A stretch of 64,000 nucleotides of DNA from positions 124,001 through 188,000 of the forward strand of contig JAVHXV010000002.1 of NCBI GenBank assembly GCA_031119475.1. The letters are read 5' to 3'. Shown here piece by piece: positions 17,047-24,498 of this stretch. Numbering within the stretch: the stretch's first letter is position 1; the number at the start of each line of letters is the position of its first letter. The DNA is from Pedobacter sp. Its GTDB lineage: Bacteria; Bacteroidota; Bacteroidia; Sphingobacteriales; Sphingobacteriaceae. The notes under the pieces are model-generated. The model saw nothing but the letters and a program-made list of their open reading frames with translations, was not told the origin of the DNA and did not search any database. Made by a program: the position numbers and the translations under genes.

Positions 17047-17765
17047 AAAAGCACTATTTCCTGTTAGGATGGCTGTTGATTTTTTTATCGACACAGCGAT
17101 TGGTGGCCCAACAACAGCCAGATACACTGATCATCGGCACAAAGGCTGGTCAATTGGTGCTGATTTCTGATTCGCTCCAAAAATTTGGAACGGTTCAGGC
17201 CAATGAAATCATTAAAAAAGCATTATTATCGGTAAAGGATTCGCTCACTGCCGAAGAACGCAGGGCCAAAAGGAGGGCAGATTGGGAAGCTCAGTATACC
17301 CAGCTCATCAAAAATAAAAGTCCTTTCAGGCCCATGGCTTTTTTTGGGCTGGGACTGGTGCGTAACCAGCCCAGTCCATTTATAGGTGCGGCCTTAGATT
17401 TTGCGCCACAGCGACAGGACTATTACTATAAAAAAGGAGGGATGTACACCTTCATCAACCTGGCCGTAAATACCTACTTTACTTTTGCCGAAGCGTTTGG
17501 CGAATATGATACGCGATATAACATCTTTTTAGAGGCCACCTTGGGAAACCGAATGAACAATGAACTGGGCTATACCAAATTCAGTGAAATTTCTGCAGGT
17601 CTCGGCTATTTGCTCCATCGGGATGGAAATTACTTCAGTGCACACACGGTTATACTGTTTGTCAATGTGGGCCTGCCCAAAACATTCGTAAAAATTAGGC
17701 CAGAACTTTATTTCACCAACCAGTTTACAAAAGTATTTCCCGGCATTGGGATTAAGCTCAATTGA
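17043..17765 (+). CDS. Secreted beta-barrel-like protein closing the sigma-factor module
   Basis: A 240-residue protein with a signal peptide (residues 1-22, ending LVAQQQ). Residues about 35-85 form a charged helical linker (SLTAEERRAKRRADWEAQYTQLIKN). Residues about 95-240 show alternating strands (MAFFGLGLVRN, PFIGAALDFAP, MYTFINLAVNTYFTFAEAF, YNIFLEATLGNR, FSEISAGLGYLLH, TVILFVNVGLP) and end in VFPGIGIKLN, consistent with a small outer-membrane barrel. I do not recognise a named family. It begins inside the stop of the putative anti-sigma gene, so all four genes from 14872 to 17765 are coupled. A sensing role for the barrel is inference. Confidence 0.7.
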   Translation: MKKHYFLLGWLLIFLSTQRLVAQQQPDTLIIGTKAGQLVLISDSLQKFGTVQANEIIKKALLSVKDSLTAEERRAKRRADWEAQYTQLIKNKSPFRPMAFFGLGLVRNQPSPFIGAALDFAPQRQDYYYKKGGMYTFINLAVNTYFTFAEAFGEYDTRYNIFLEATLGNRMNNELGYTKFSEISAGLGYLLHRDGNYFSAHTVILFVNVGLPKTFVKIRPELYFTNQFTKVFPGIGIKLN

Positions 17766-17910
17766 CAGAACAAGCGAGCGTTCGACCAACATTCGGCGAA
17801 AAATAACGGAGGATGGACGGAGAATGAATGGAAATGAACGGAAAATGAACAGGCTTTTATGCTTGTATTGGGCCATGGCAGGTTATCTTTAAGTATTAAA
17901 TAGAACGCTC

Positions 17911-18204
17911 ATGGCAATTGCAAAAAACAACATCGTAACAGCTGGATTAAGAGGAAAGCTTGAAAATGTAATTTTCAAGGACTATAGCGGAAAGACCGTT
18001 ATCAGCAGGTATCCCAATATGTCTAACGTAGTGAGTACAGATAGGCAACAGGAAACTAGGTATAATTTTAGGGCGGCCCAAGCCAATGCCAAGCAGATCA
18101 TTTCAGACCCTGATCAAAAAAGGGCCTTTCAGCAGTCATTGCCGAAAGGAAAAACGGTCTACCATGCAGCTATTGCAAAATTCCTGAAAGAAAATAAGTT
18201 ATAG
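17911..18204 (+). CDS. Small protein of unknown function (97 residues)
   Basis: A basic protein, MAIAKNNIVTAGLRGK at its N-terminus, with no signal peptide or membrane span. It has a conserved-looking core GKTVISRYPNMSNVV followed by FRAAQANAKQIISDPDQKRAF and a short helix at the C-terminus. I have no family name for it; the high charge and small size would allow nucleic-acid or protein binding, but nothing in the sequence proves this. A near-consensus -7 box, TATCTTTA at 17884-17891, lies 19 bases before the start. It stands alone between the sigma module and the M14 peptidase. Confidence 0.75.
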   Translation: MAIAKNNIVTAGLRGKLENVIFKDYSGKTVISRYPNMSNVVSTDRQQETRYNFRAAQANAKQIISDPDQKRAFQQSLPKGKTVYHAAIAKFLKENKL

Positions 18205-18280
18205 GAAAAATGCGGCAATGCCTATATGCCGACCCCATGTAACAAATTTGGCGTAACCCATATTAAAGTGTTTTTCTGAT

Positions 18281-18288
18281 TATATTTG
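18281..18288 (+). promoter_or_regulatory. -7 box for the M14 peptidase gene
   Basis: TATATTTG fully matches TAnnTTTG and lies 22 bases before the ATG at 18311. Confidence 0.5.
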
Positions 18289-18310
18289 AGGGTAACCACA
18301 AACCATCTTT

Positions 18311-21025
18311 ATGATCAAAAACTACTTTAAAGCGGCGTTGGTAACCGTTTTCCTTGCGGGAAGCCTAACACTTCCTGCACAGGAAGTTCCTTCGCCAAAA
18401 TCACATTTTGGGTTTGCCATTGGAGATGATTACCAACTGGCAAATTATACACAAACGGCAGATTATTTTAAAAAGCTGGCCGAAACGTCTAAGCGCGTAA
18501 AACTTGTCGACATTGGTAAGACCGAGGAGGGCAGATCGCAGTACATGCTCATCATTACTTCGCCCGAAAACCACAAAAACCTGGCGCGATACAAGGAAAT
18601 TTCCCAGAAACTGGCACATGCCGAAGGCTTGACTCCAGAAGAAGCCAAAAAACTGGCCGCAGAAGGCAAGGCCGTGGTGTGGATAGACGGTGGATTGCAT
18701 GCCAACGAGGTAGTTGGCGCGCATCAACTGATCCAAACGGCTTACAACCTGGCCAACAATACCGATGCAGAAACCACAAAGATCCTAGACCATGTGATCG
18801 TGCTGATGACCCACGCCAATCCCGACGGACAGGAATTGGTAAGCAATTGGTATATGCGCGAAAAAGACCCCAAGAAACGAAGCCTGAACAGCTTGCCGCG
18901 CTTATATGAAAAATATGCAGGACATGACAATAACCGCGATTTTTTTATGCTCAACCTTAGGGAAACGCAGAATATCGGCAGGCAATTGTTTGTGGAATGG
19001 ATCCCGCAGATTATGTACAACCACCATCAGGCTGGTCCGGCAGGTACCGTAGTCGCAGGGCCGCCTTACCGCGATCCTTACAACTATGTATTCGATCCAA
19101 TTATATTGACCAGTATCGATGCCGTAGGTGCGGCCATGCACAACAGGATGAATGTGGAAGCCAAGCCGGGCTATACCCAGAGAGGTGGATCGGTGTTTTC
19201 TACGTGGTATAATGGCGGATTGAGGACAACCACCTATTTCCACAACATGATTGGCCTATTGACCGAAATTGTGGGCAGCCCTACGCCTTCAGATATCCCA
19301 TTGGTGCCATCAAGGCTATTGCCAAATGGCGATTCTCCAAATCCGGTCCTTCCACAGAAGTGGTATTTCAGGCAATCGATAGATTATTCGGTTTCCCTAA
19401 ATTATGCAGTCCTAAATTATGCCCAACGTTACAGCGATGAACTGTTGTACAATATTTATAAGATGGGCAAAAACTCTATCGACCGTGGCAGCAAGGATAC
19501 GTGGTCTTTCTCGCCCAAAAAGATCGATGCCATTAACGAAGCGGCAAAAAGTGATAAATCGGCCATGCTTTCTTCCAGGGGACCGCTATCGCTCAAATAT
19601 TTGGACACGGTTATGAAAGCGCCTGCAAACCGCGATCCAAGGGGATACATTTTATCGGCAGACCAGCCTGATTTTACGACGGCAATCCGTTTTCTCAATG
19701 CGCTGATCAGAACAGGGATTTCGGTACAGCGGGCAAGTGCCGCATTTACCGTGGAGGGCAAAAACTATCCTGCCGGAAGCTATGTTGTTAAAACGGACCA
19801 GGCCTTTAGGCCCCACGTGCTGGATATGTTCGAACCACAAGATCACCCGAATGACTTTAAATACGAGGGAGGCCCTCCCATTGCACCATATGATGCTGCG
19901 GGATGGACATTGGCCTACCTCATGAACGTAAAATTCGACCGTATCCTCAATCCTTTTAGCGGACCTTTCGAAAAGCTGCCTTATGGCGAGCTGATTAAAG
20001 CAACACCAAAAGCATTGCCTGCCGCAAGTGGGTATATGATGAGCGCAGCCGCCAATGAAAGCTACCTGGCCGTAAACGAACTGCTTAAGGGCGGTTCGGA
20101 AGTATACCGTAACACGGCGAATGGATCTTTCTATGTTCCGGCAACGGCCAAAGCAAAAAGTATTCTTGATAAGGCAGAACATGGCTTCGGCATGAAACTG
20201 GTTTCTGCATCAAAGCCTGAAAATATGGTCAGGTTGTCGCCATCGCGCATTGCCCTTTGGGATACTTATGGCGGATCAATGGATTCGGGCTGGATCAGGT
20301 TCATTATGGAACAGTATCATTTCGAGGCCACGGTAATCTATCCTCCAGACATCGATGCAGGAAAATTAAAGGATAAATATGATGTGATCATTTTCGTGGA
20401 TGGATCTATCCCAACCTATACCCCTAACCCGGCTATATCTGGCGGTGGAAGGGGAGGTTTTGGAATGCCCAACCCAGAAATGATCCCAGAAGAATATAGG
20501 GCGCGCTTGGGCAGGATGAGCCAAGAAAAATCTGTTCCTCAATTGAAAAAATTCTTGGAAGATGGTGGAAAGATCGTGGCCATCGGCACGGCAACGAATT
20601 TAGCCGCACATCTTGGGCTTCCGGTCAAAAATGCCATGGTCGAGATGGTAGGTGGAACAGAGAAAAGGTTGCCCAATGAAAAATATTACGTGCCTGGCAG
20701 TGTCCTGAACGTTGCGTTGGATCCTGCAAATCCGGCCAATTGGGGCATGGACAAGACAGCAGATGTTTATTTCGACAACAGTCCCGTATTCAAGTTGGCC
20801 CCCGATGCTGTTTCGAGCGGAAAGATCAAGCCCCTGGCCTGGTTTGCTACGGCAACCCCATTAAGAAGTGGATGGGCATGGGGACAAAGCTATCTGCAAG
20901 ATGGCGTGGCGGCATTTGAAGCGAATGTGGGCAAAGGAAAGCTATATGCCTTTGGACCAGAAATTACCTTCAGGGCACAGACACATGGCACGTTCAAATG
21001 GATGTTTAACCAATTGTATAAGTAA
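18311..21025 (+). CDS. Secreted M14-family zinc carboxypeptidase-like protein
   Basis: A 904-residue exported protein with a signal peptide (residues 1-23, ending LPAQ). The peptidase M14 domain fills about residues 35-400. Its zinc ligands are His130 and Glu133 (GGLHANEVVGAHQ), with the later region NNRDFFMLNLRETQ and IMYNHHQAGPAGTV supplying His candidates and TEIVGSPTPSD probably the catalytic Glu. The C-terminal half (about 420-904) lacks known catalytic motifs but contains glutamine-amidotransferase-like stretches such as RIALWDTYGGSMDSGWIRFIMEQYHF and FLEDGGKIVAIGTATN, as in other large Bacteroidetes M14 proteins. It probably trims peptides in the periplasm or outside the cell. It ends before a perfect palindrome with a T-run. 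Confidence 0.88.
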   Translation: MIKNYFKAALVTVFLAGSLTLPAQEVPSPKSHFGFAIGDDYQLANYTQTADYFKKLAETSKRVKLVDIGKTEEGRSQYMLIITSPENHKNLARYKEISQKLAHAEGLTPEEAKKLAAEGKAVVWIDGGLHANEVVGAHQLIQTAYNLANNTDAETTKILDHVIVLMTHANPDGQELVSNWYMREKDPKKRSLNSLPRLYEKYAGHDNNRDFFMLNLRETQNIGRQLFVEWIPQIMYNHHQAGPAGTVVAGPPYRDPYNYVFDPIILTSIDAVGAAMHNRMNVEAKPGYTQRGGSVFSTWYNGGLRTTTYFHNMIGLLTEIVGSPTPSDIPLVPSRLLPNGDSPNPVLPQKWYFRQSIDYSVSLNYAVLNYAQRYSDELLYNIYKMGKNSIDRGSKDTWSFSPKKIDAINEAAKSDKSAMLSSRGPLSLKYLDTVMKAPANRDPRGYILSADQPDFTTAIRFLNALIRTGISVQRASAAFTVEGKNYPAGSYVVKTDQAFRPHVLDMFEPQDHPNDFKYEGGPPIAPYDAAGWTLAYLMNVKFDRILNPFSGPFEKLPYGELIKATPKALPAASGYMMSAAANESYLAVNELLKGGSEVYRNTANGSFYVPATAKAKSILDKAEHGFGMKLVSASKPENMVRLSPSRIALWDTYGGSMDSGWIRFIMEQYHFEATVIYPPDIDAGKLKDKYDVIIFVDGSIPTYTPNPAISGGGRGGFGMPNPEMIPEEYRARLGRMSQEKSVPQLKKFLEDGGKIVAIGTATNLAAHLGLPVKNAMVEMVGGTEKRLPNEKYYVPGSVLNVALDPANPANWGMDKTADVYFDNSPVFKLAPDAVSSGKIKPLAWFATATPLRSGWAWGQSYLQDGVAAFEANVGKGKLYAFGPEITFRAQTHGTFKWMFNQLYK

Positions 21026-21070
21026 GCGTATGGTGATGGGCGTTTAGCGGAGCTATCGTACGATTATCGA

Positions 21071-21111
21071 CAACCTCGCAGGTTCTTAAGAACCTGCGAG
21101 GTTGTTTTTTT
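21071..21111 (+). terminator. 34-base perfect palindrome with T-run (terminator-like)
   Basis: Bases 21071-21104 form a perfect palindrome with the core AGGTTCTTAAGAACCT and outer CAACCTCGC arms, followed by seven T (21105-21111). It lies between the convergent M14 and 736-residue genes and should terminate the M14 transcript. The same arms and core recur in the 46-base palindrome at 60315-60360, so it is also a dispersed repeat. Confidence 0.8.
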
Positions 21112-21113
21112 AG

Positions 21114-23324
21114 CTATCGCTTCGAAGTATAGAAATTAACGATGGGAAGATCTACTGCAATGAAAATATTCAACCGTCTTGTCATTAATGGAAGGGTCGA
21201 ATTTCCTGCTGCTGTTACCTTCTTTAACTTGGGCCCCCATTGCATATTTGCGCCAAACGACAAGGGAATATTGAACTTATCGATTACGGGCAAGCCATAG
21301 ATTAATCCAACCGATGGTGAAAGCACCTGAGCAAAGTTTACGCTAGATTTGATGGTATCGTTATTTACTTTATAAGAGAAAATTGCACCGATATCCAATA
21401 CACCAGCATAGAGAGATAGGCTGCCACCAAGTACACGCCCCCTATTATAGGCAAAGCCCAAAGGTGCTGTAAGGCCACGTTCAAATTTTGGAAGGCCAGA
21501 ATCATGGAAATAATAGTTTCTGGCCTGGTAAAAGCCAACATATCCATTGATGCCAAAACTCGAACGGGTTTCTTTTTTAATCCTGGAACTACCAGTTGGC
21601 AGGGCGAAAGCTTTGATGGCTTCCTTGACATCTTTAGAATCCTTAGCCTCAGCAACCGTAGCTATAAAAAGCCCATATTTTTGATAGTACCGCTCAACCA
21701 GTTCATTTTTGCTCAGCGAATCCTTCAAATCGGCCAACTGTTTTCTCAACTCATGATCAACCTTTGTTTTCGCTAGCGTATCAAGTTTCATCAGCTCGAC
21801 TTTCCAATTGTTGAAGAACTTGTTCAATATTATCCCGCCTTTCGAAATCGCCGTACTGTATTCCTTGATCTTTATGGCATTGGCAAGTTCTGCAGTCTGA
21901 CGGGCGACGGGAATAAACTCGTCTTTTACCTTTTTGAGGCGCTTATTGATATCTTCTACAGCTGATGAAGGTAAAATGTCTGTAGCGACCTTACTTAAAG
22001 ACAGGAGCATTTCTGTGAGGTCAAGACTATACTTGATCTTATCGGCAACCAGTGTTTGCGCATTGGTCAGGGCAGTAACCATTGGCGTAATCTTTTTACG
22101 CGCATCAATAAAACTGTAGACCAGGTATTTCCCTTTAATGGCCTCACTGGACTTATTGAACAACAATGTCCGCAGATTACTGCCGCCAATATTGATATCC
22201 TTTACACTTTCGGCAAATAGGCCCAGAAAGATGGTGTAAAAGTCTTGTTCTTTTTGCAGTGCCTCAACTTGATCGACCGTTACCCATCCCTGAGCTTCCT
22301 TTTTCTCATCGCCGGTCCTGATGTCGCGGAAACTGTACGAGGTAATCGCGGCAAGCTTGATCGCCGTAGTATAGGCATTGGGTTTTGTTTGTTGGATGTA
22401 AGGCGCATTTCCGATCAGCTGCATAATTTCGGCCGCATTTTTTTCCTTGCTGATCTGATGGGAAAGGTCCAGCCCAAGGAACAACAGACTAAGTTCGTTG
22501 TGCTTGTTGATCAGGTTGATATATTTGCTGAGTTGCGACAGGCCAACAATGTTGCCGGACAAGTTCTTGAGGTCTACTTCAAAAGCGATTTTGAGCGTAT
22601 TCAGGGAAGACTGGATCCGGATCGCCTCTATTGAACCCAATGTTTTTTCGGTTTCGGGAAAGAGAATGCGGATTTCAACATATTTGTTCAGTACCTTTTT
22701 AAGTTGGATGAAAAAAGCATCATTGATTTCATTGTTTACCTGGTCGATGTAAAATTCTGTCAATCCTTCTAACAAAGTTGATGCAGAAATACCACCTTTC
22801 GTTGTAATGTCTGGAGAAGCCATAGAAAGAAAGGAAACCATTGCTTTGGCCGAGTCTGGCTTTACCAGAAACGGCTTCAGGTAAGTGTTGTACGCTAAGG
22901 CGGCTTTGATCTTATCCCAATCTGCATCCGCATTTAAACCGGTATAACGGCGCAAGATTGATACTTTTATTTTTTCACAGGCCGCTGCATCGAAAATAAA
23001 ATTTTCTGGTTTGAGCTCGAAGACCTTGTCCTTCACGATCTTGCCGGTTAGCGATTCTACGAGCTTGTAGGCCTGTTTATGATCTGATCCGTTATCTTCA
23101 TTGATTTTTGCCAATTCGGTCTCCGTAATTTTAACTGGAATGGTAGAGATGCCCTTGAATGCATAATACAGCGCATAAGCATCATAAAAAGTAGACTGTT
23201 CAATTTTGTTGCTCGGAACGCCGATCTGGGCGTTGGAGGATAAATAGATGGCCGAGAAGAAGAAAGTTCCAATCATGGCCTTTGCGCCCTTGATGATGAA
23301 GCGCTGTTTTAGGGATATTGTCAT
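21114..23324 (-). CDS. Large exported protein with barrel-like C-terminus, partner of a papain-like protease
   Basis: A 736-residue protein. ATG 23324 gives an N-terminus of MTISLKQRFIIKGAKAMIGTFFFSAIYLSSNAQIG, a signal peptide of about 33 residues; the upstream frame to 23375 would run into the protease gene. The middle (about residues 60-560) is mostly helical and charged, without a known domain. The last 150 residues contain short amphipathic strands (SFGINGYVGFYQARNYYF, LGFAYNRGRVLGGSLSLYAGV, VLSPSVGLIYGLP, IPLSFGANMQWGP) ending in NIFIAVDLPIVNFYTSKR, which resembles an outer-membrane barrel. Its ATG overlaps the protease stop (TCAT on the plus strand), so the two are made together. No family name; function unknown. 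Confidence 0.75.
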   Translation of the reverse strand: MTISLKQRFIIKGAKAMIGTFFFSAIYLSSNAQIGVPSNKIEQSTFYDAYALYYAFKGISTIPVKITETELAKINEDNGSDHKQAYKLVESLTGKIVKDKVFELKPENFIFDAAACEKIKVSILRRYTGLNADADWDKIKAALAYNTYLKPFLVKPDSAKAMVSFLSMASPDITTKGGISASTLLEGLTEFYIDQVNNEINDAFFIQLKKVLNKYVEIRILFPETEKTLGSIEAIRIQSSLNTLKIAFEVDLKNLSGNIVGLSQLSKYINLINKHNELSLLFLGLDLSHQISKEKNAAEIMQLIGNAPYIQQTKPNAYTTAIKLAAITSYSFRDIRTGDEKKEAQGWVTVDQVEALQKEQDFYTIFLGLFAESVKDINIGGSNLRTLLFNKSSEAIKGKYLVYSFIDARKKITPMVTALTNAQTLVADKIKYSLDLTEMLLSLSKVATDILPSSAVEDINKRLKKVKDEFIPVARQTAELANAIKIKEYSTAISKGGIILNKFFNNWKVELMKLDTLAKTKVDHELRKQLADLKDSLSKNELVERYYQKYGLFIATVAEAKDSKDVKEAIKAFALPTGSSRIKKETRSSFGINGYVGFYQARNYYFHDSGLPKFERGLTAPLGFAYNRGRVLGGSLSLYAGVLDIGAIFSYKVNNDTIKSSVNFAQVLSPSVGLIYGLPVIDKFNIPLSFGANMQWGPKLKKVTAAGNSTLPLMTRRLNIFIAVDLPIVNFYTSKR

Positions 23325-23836
23325 ATTTGAGAGGTTAAGTTTTGTTTTGGCTGAGTGGGATAGCTCCGTACCCATCGCCCCCCATCGTAGTTGTCCTTAA
23401 ATTCTTCGTAAGCAATAATTCTGACCGCATATTCTCCTTCAAAGGCCGGGTCGCCGATATAAAGGGCAAACGTATCAGCATTATACCCGAATAGACATAC
23501 AAAATGGGTCTGGCCATCAATTCTGGCTATCTGACATCCGATAGGCCGGCCTACTTTGATCTGTAGGATGATTTCGGCTAGTTTTAGCGGGCGGTTGAGT
23601 ATTCCGGCATAATTTCCGGTAATGACCAGGGCATCATTCAATCCTTCGAGCTGGTTGAGCTCAGCCGGGCTGCTCGGCGGAAAAACTACTGAACAATCTT
23701 GCTTTAGCTGTACCGATGCAATTTTATTTTGCGACCAGGACGAAAATTCATTGTAGCATTTTGAAATGCTCGAAGATACGGCAGCCCAGCACCACTGGGT
23801 AAGAATCTGCTTTTGTACGCGATAGGGAAGTACCAT
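23321..23836 (-). CDS. Papain-like cysteine protease family protein
   Basis: A 171-residue protein with the compact papain-like (C70/AvrRpt2 or C39-like) pattern. QILTQWCWAAVSSS places the catalytic Cys at residue 16 after an oxyanion Gln; GQTHFVCLFGYNA gives His111; YIGDPAFEG gives Asp129. WCWAA is a strong signature of this group. No signal peptide is visible, so it acts in the cytoplasm or is exported by another route. It precedes and overlaps the gene for the 736-residue exported protein by four bases. Members elsewhere are effectors, bacteriocin-processing or housekeeping proteases; the role here is open. Residues GRPIGCQIARIDGQTHF suggest the domain is intact and probably active. Confidence 0.82.
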   Translation of the reverse strand: MVLPYRVQKQILTQWCWAAVSSSISKCYNEFSSWSQNKIASVQLKQDCSVVFPPSSPAELNQLEGLNDALVITGNYAGILNRPLKLAEIILQIKVGRPIGCQIARIDGQTHFVCLFGYNADTFALYIGDPAFEGEYAVRIIAYEEFKDNYDGGRWVRSYPTQPKQNLTSQI

Positions 23837-23935
23837 TGCTCTTTTCGGCTTTGATGAATAAATCGGGGGCTAACCAAAAACTTATGACCCAACAGATTGG
23901 GCATTATCACTGATTTTTTGAAAAGAAAAGATTTT

Positions 23936-23950
23936 TGCATGCTGCATGCA
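23936..23950. repeat. 15-base palindrome upstream of the papain-like protease gene
   Basis: TGCATGCTGCATGCA is a perfect palindrome (seven-base arms, one central base) about 100 bases before the protease start, in a 230-base gene-free stretch that otherwise shows only AT-rich sequence. It could be an operator for the protease/736-residue pair. Confidence 0.4.
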
Positions 23951-24067
23951 GTACAATGGAATTCTGGATTCTTGCTGTTTGATTTTTTTCATGATGGAGA
24001 GTCGTTAAACGAATATAAGTTTTTTAAAACATATATCACATTCAAAAACAAACAGTTAAGAAGATTT

Positions 24068-24274
24068 TTACTTTAGCGGTGTTAATAGGTACTCCAGTCC
24101 GTTCAGCTTGATTTCATACATCGTGGCCAGGAGCATGCCCAGCTTTCCGGGAGGAAAACCTTTTGCATGGAACCAGACCAGATAAGGTTCGGGCAATGAA
24201 GAAAGTACCCAGCCCTTATATTTTCCAAAAGGCATTTTTAGGGTGACCAGTTCGTTGAGCAATTGGGGGTTCAT
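24068..24274 (-). CDS. DUF3820 family protein
   Basis: A 68-residue cytoplasmic protein (MNPQLLNELVTLKMPFGKYKG...). The core TLKMPFGKYKGWVLSSLPEPYLVWFHAKGFPPGKLG is the DUF3820 (putative quorum-sensing-regulated virulence factor) signature. Small stand-alone members are common in bacteria; none has a settled function, and the fold is related to the exonuclease-associated PFGKYKG modules. ATG 24274 is taken rather than the frame opening at 24307, which adds residues unrelated to the family. It lies downstream of mfd on the same strand, after a repeat-rich gap. Confidence 0.85.
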   Translation of the reverse strand: MNPQLLNELVTLKMPFGKYKGWVLSSLPEPYLVWFHAKGFPPGKLGMLLATMYEIKLNGLEYLLTPLK

Positions 24275-24310
24275 GTGTTTATGGCGGATTGCAAATCCGC
24301 AGTTCATAGA

Positions 24311-24378
24311 TCGGGAAAAAATTTCCCGACCAGCAAAGGAAAAATTTCCCGACCAGCAATAAGTTTCTCGACCAGCAA
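24311..24378. repeat. Three copies of ATTTCCCGACCAGCAA and an adjacent short hairpin
   Basis: The gap between DUF3820 and mfd holds ATTTCCCGACCAGCAA at 24321-24336 and 24344-24359 and a variant (GTTTCTCGACCAGCAA) at 24363-24378. TCGGGAAA/TTTCCCGA at 24311-24329 forms an eight-base stem with a three-base loop. The rest of the gap (to 24498) is a polypyrimidine-rich tract. Role unknown; the hairpin could serve as the mfd terminator. Confidence 0.6.
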
Positions 24379-24498
24379 AAAAATTTCGCTAACTAACAAA
24401 AGAAAAAGATTTCCTCATCAGGATAAGAAAAAGTTTACAGGCCAACTTTTCATTAATCCCACATCTTCCTTCTTCCCTCTTCCTTCTTACTTTTTCCT

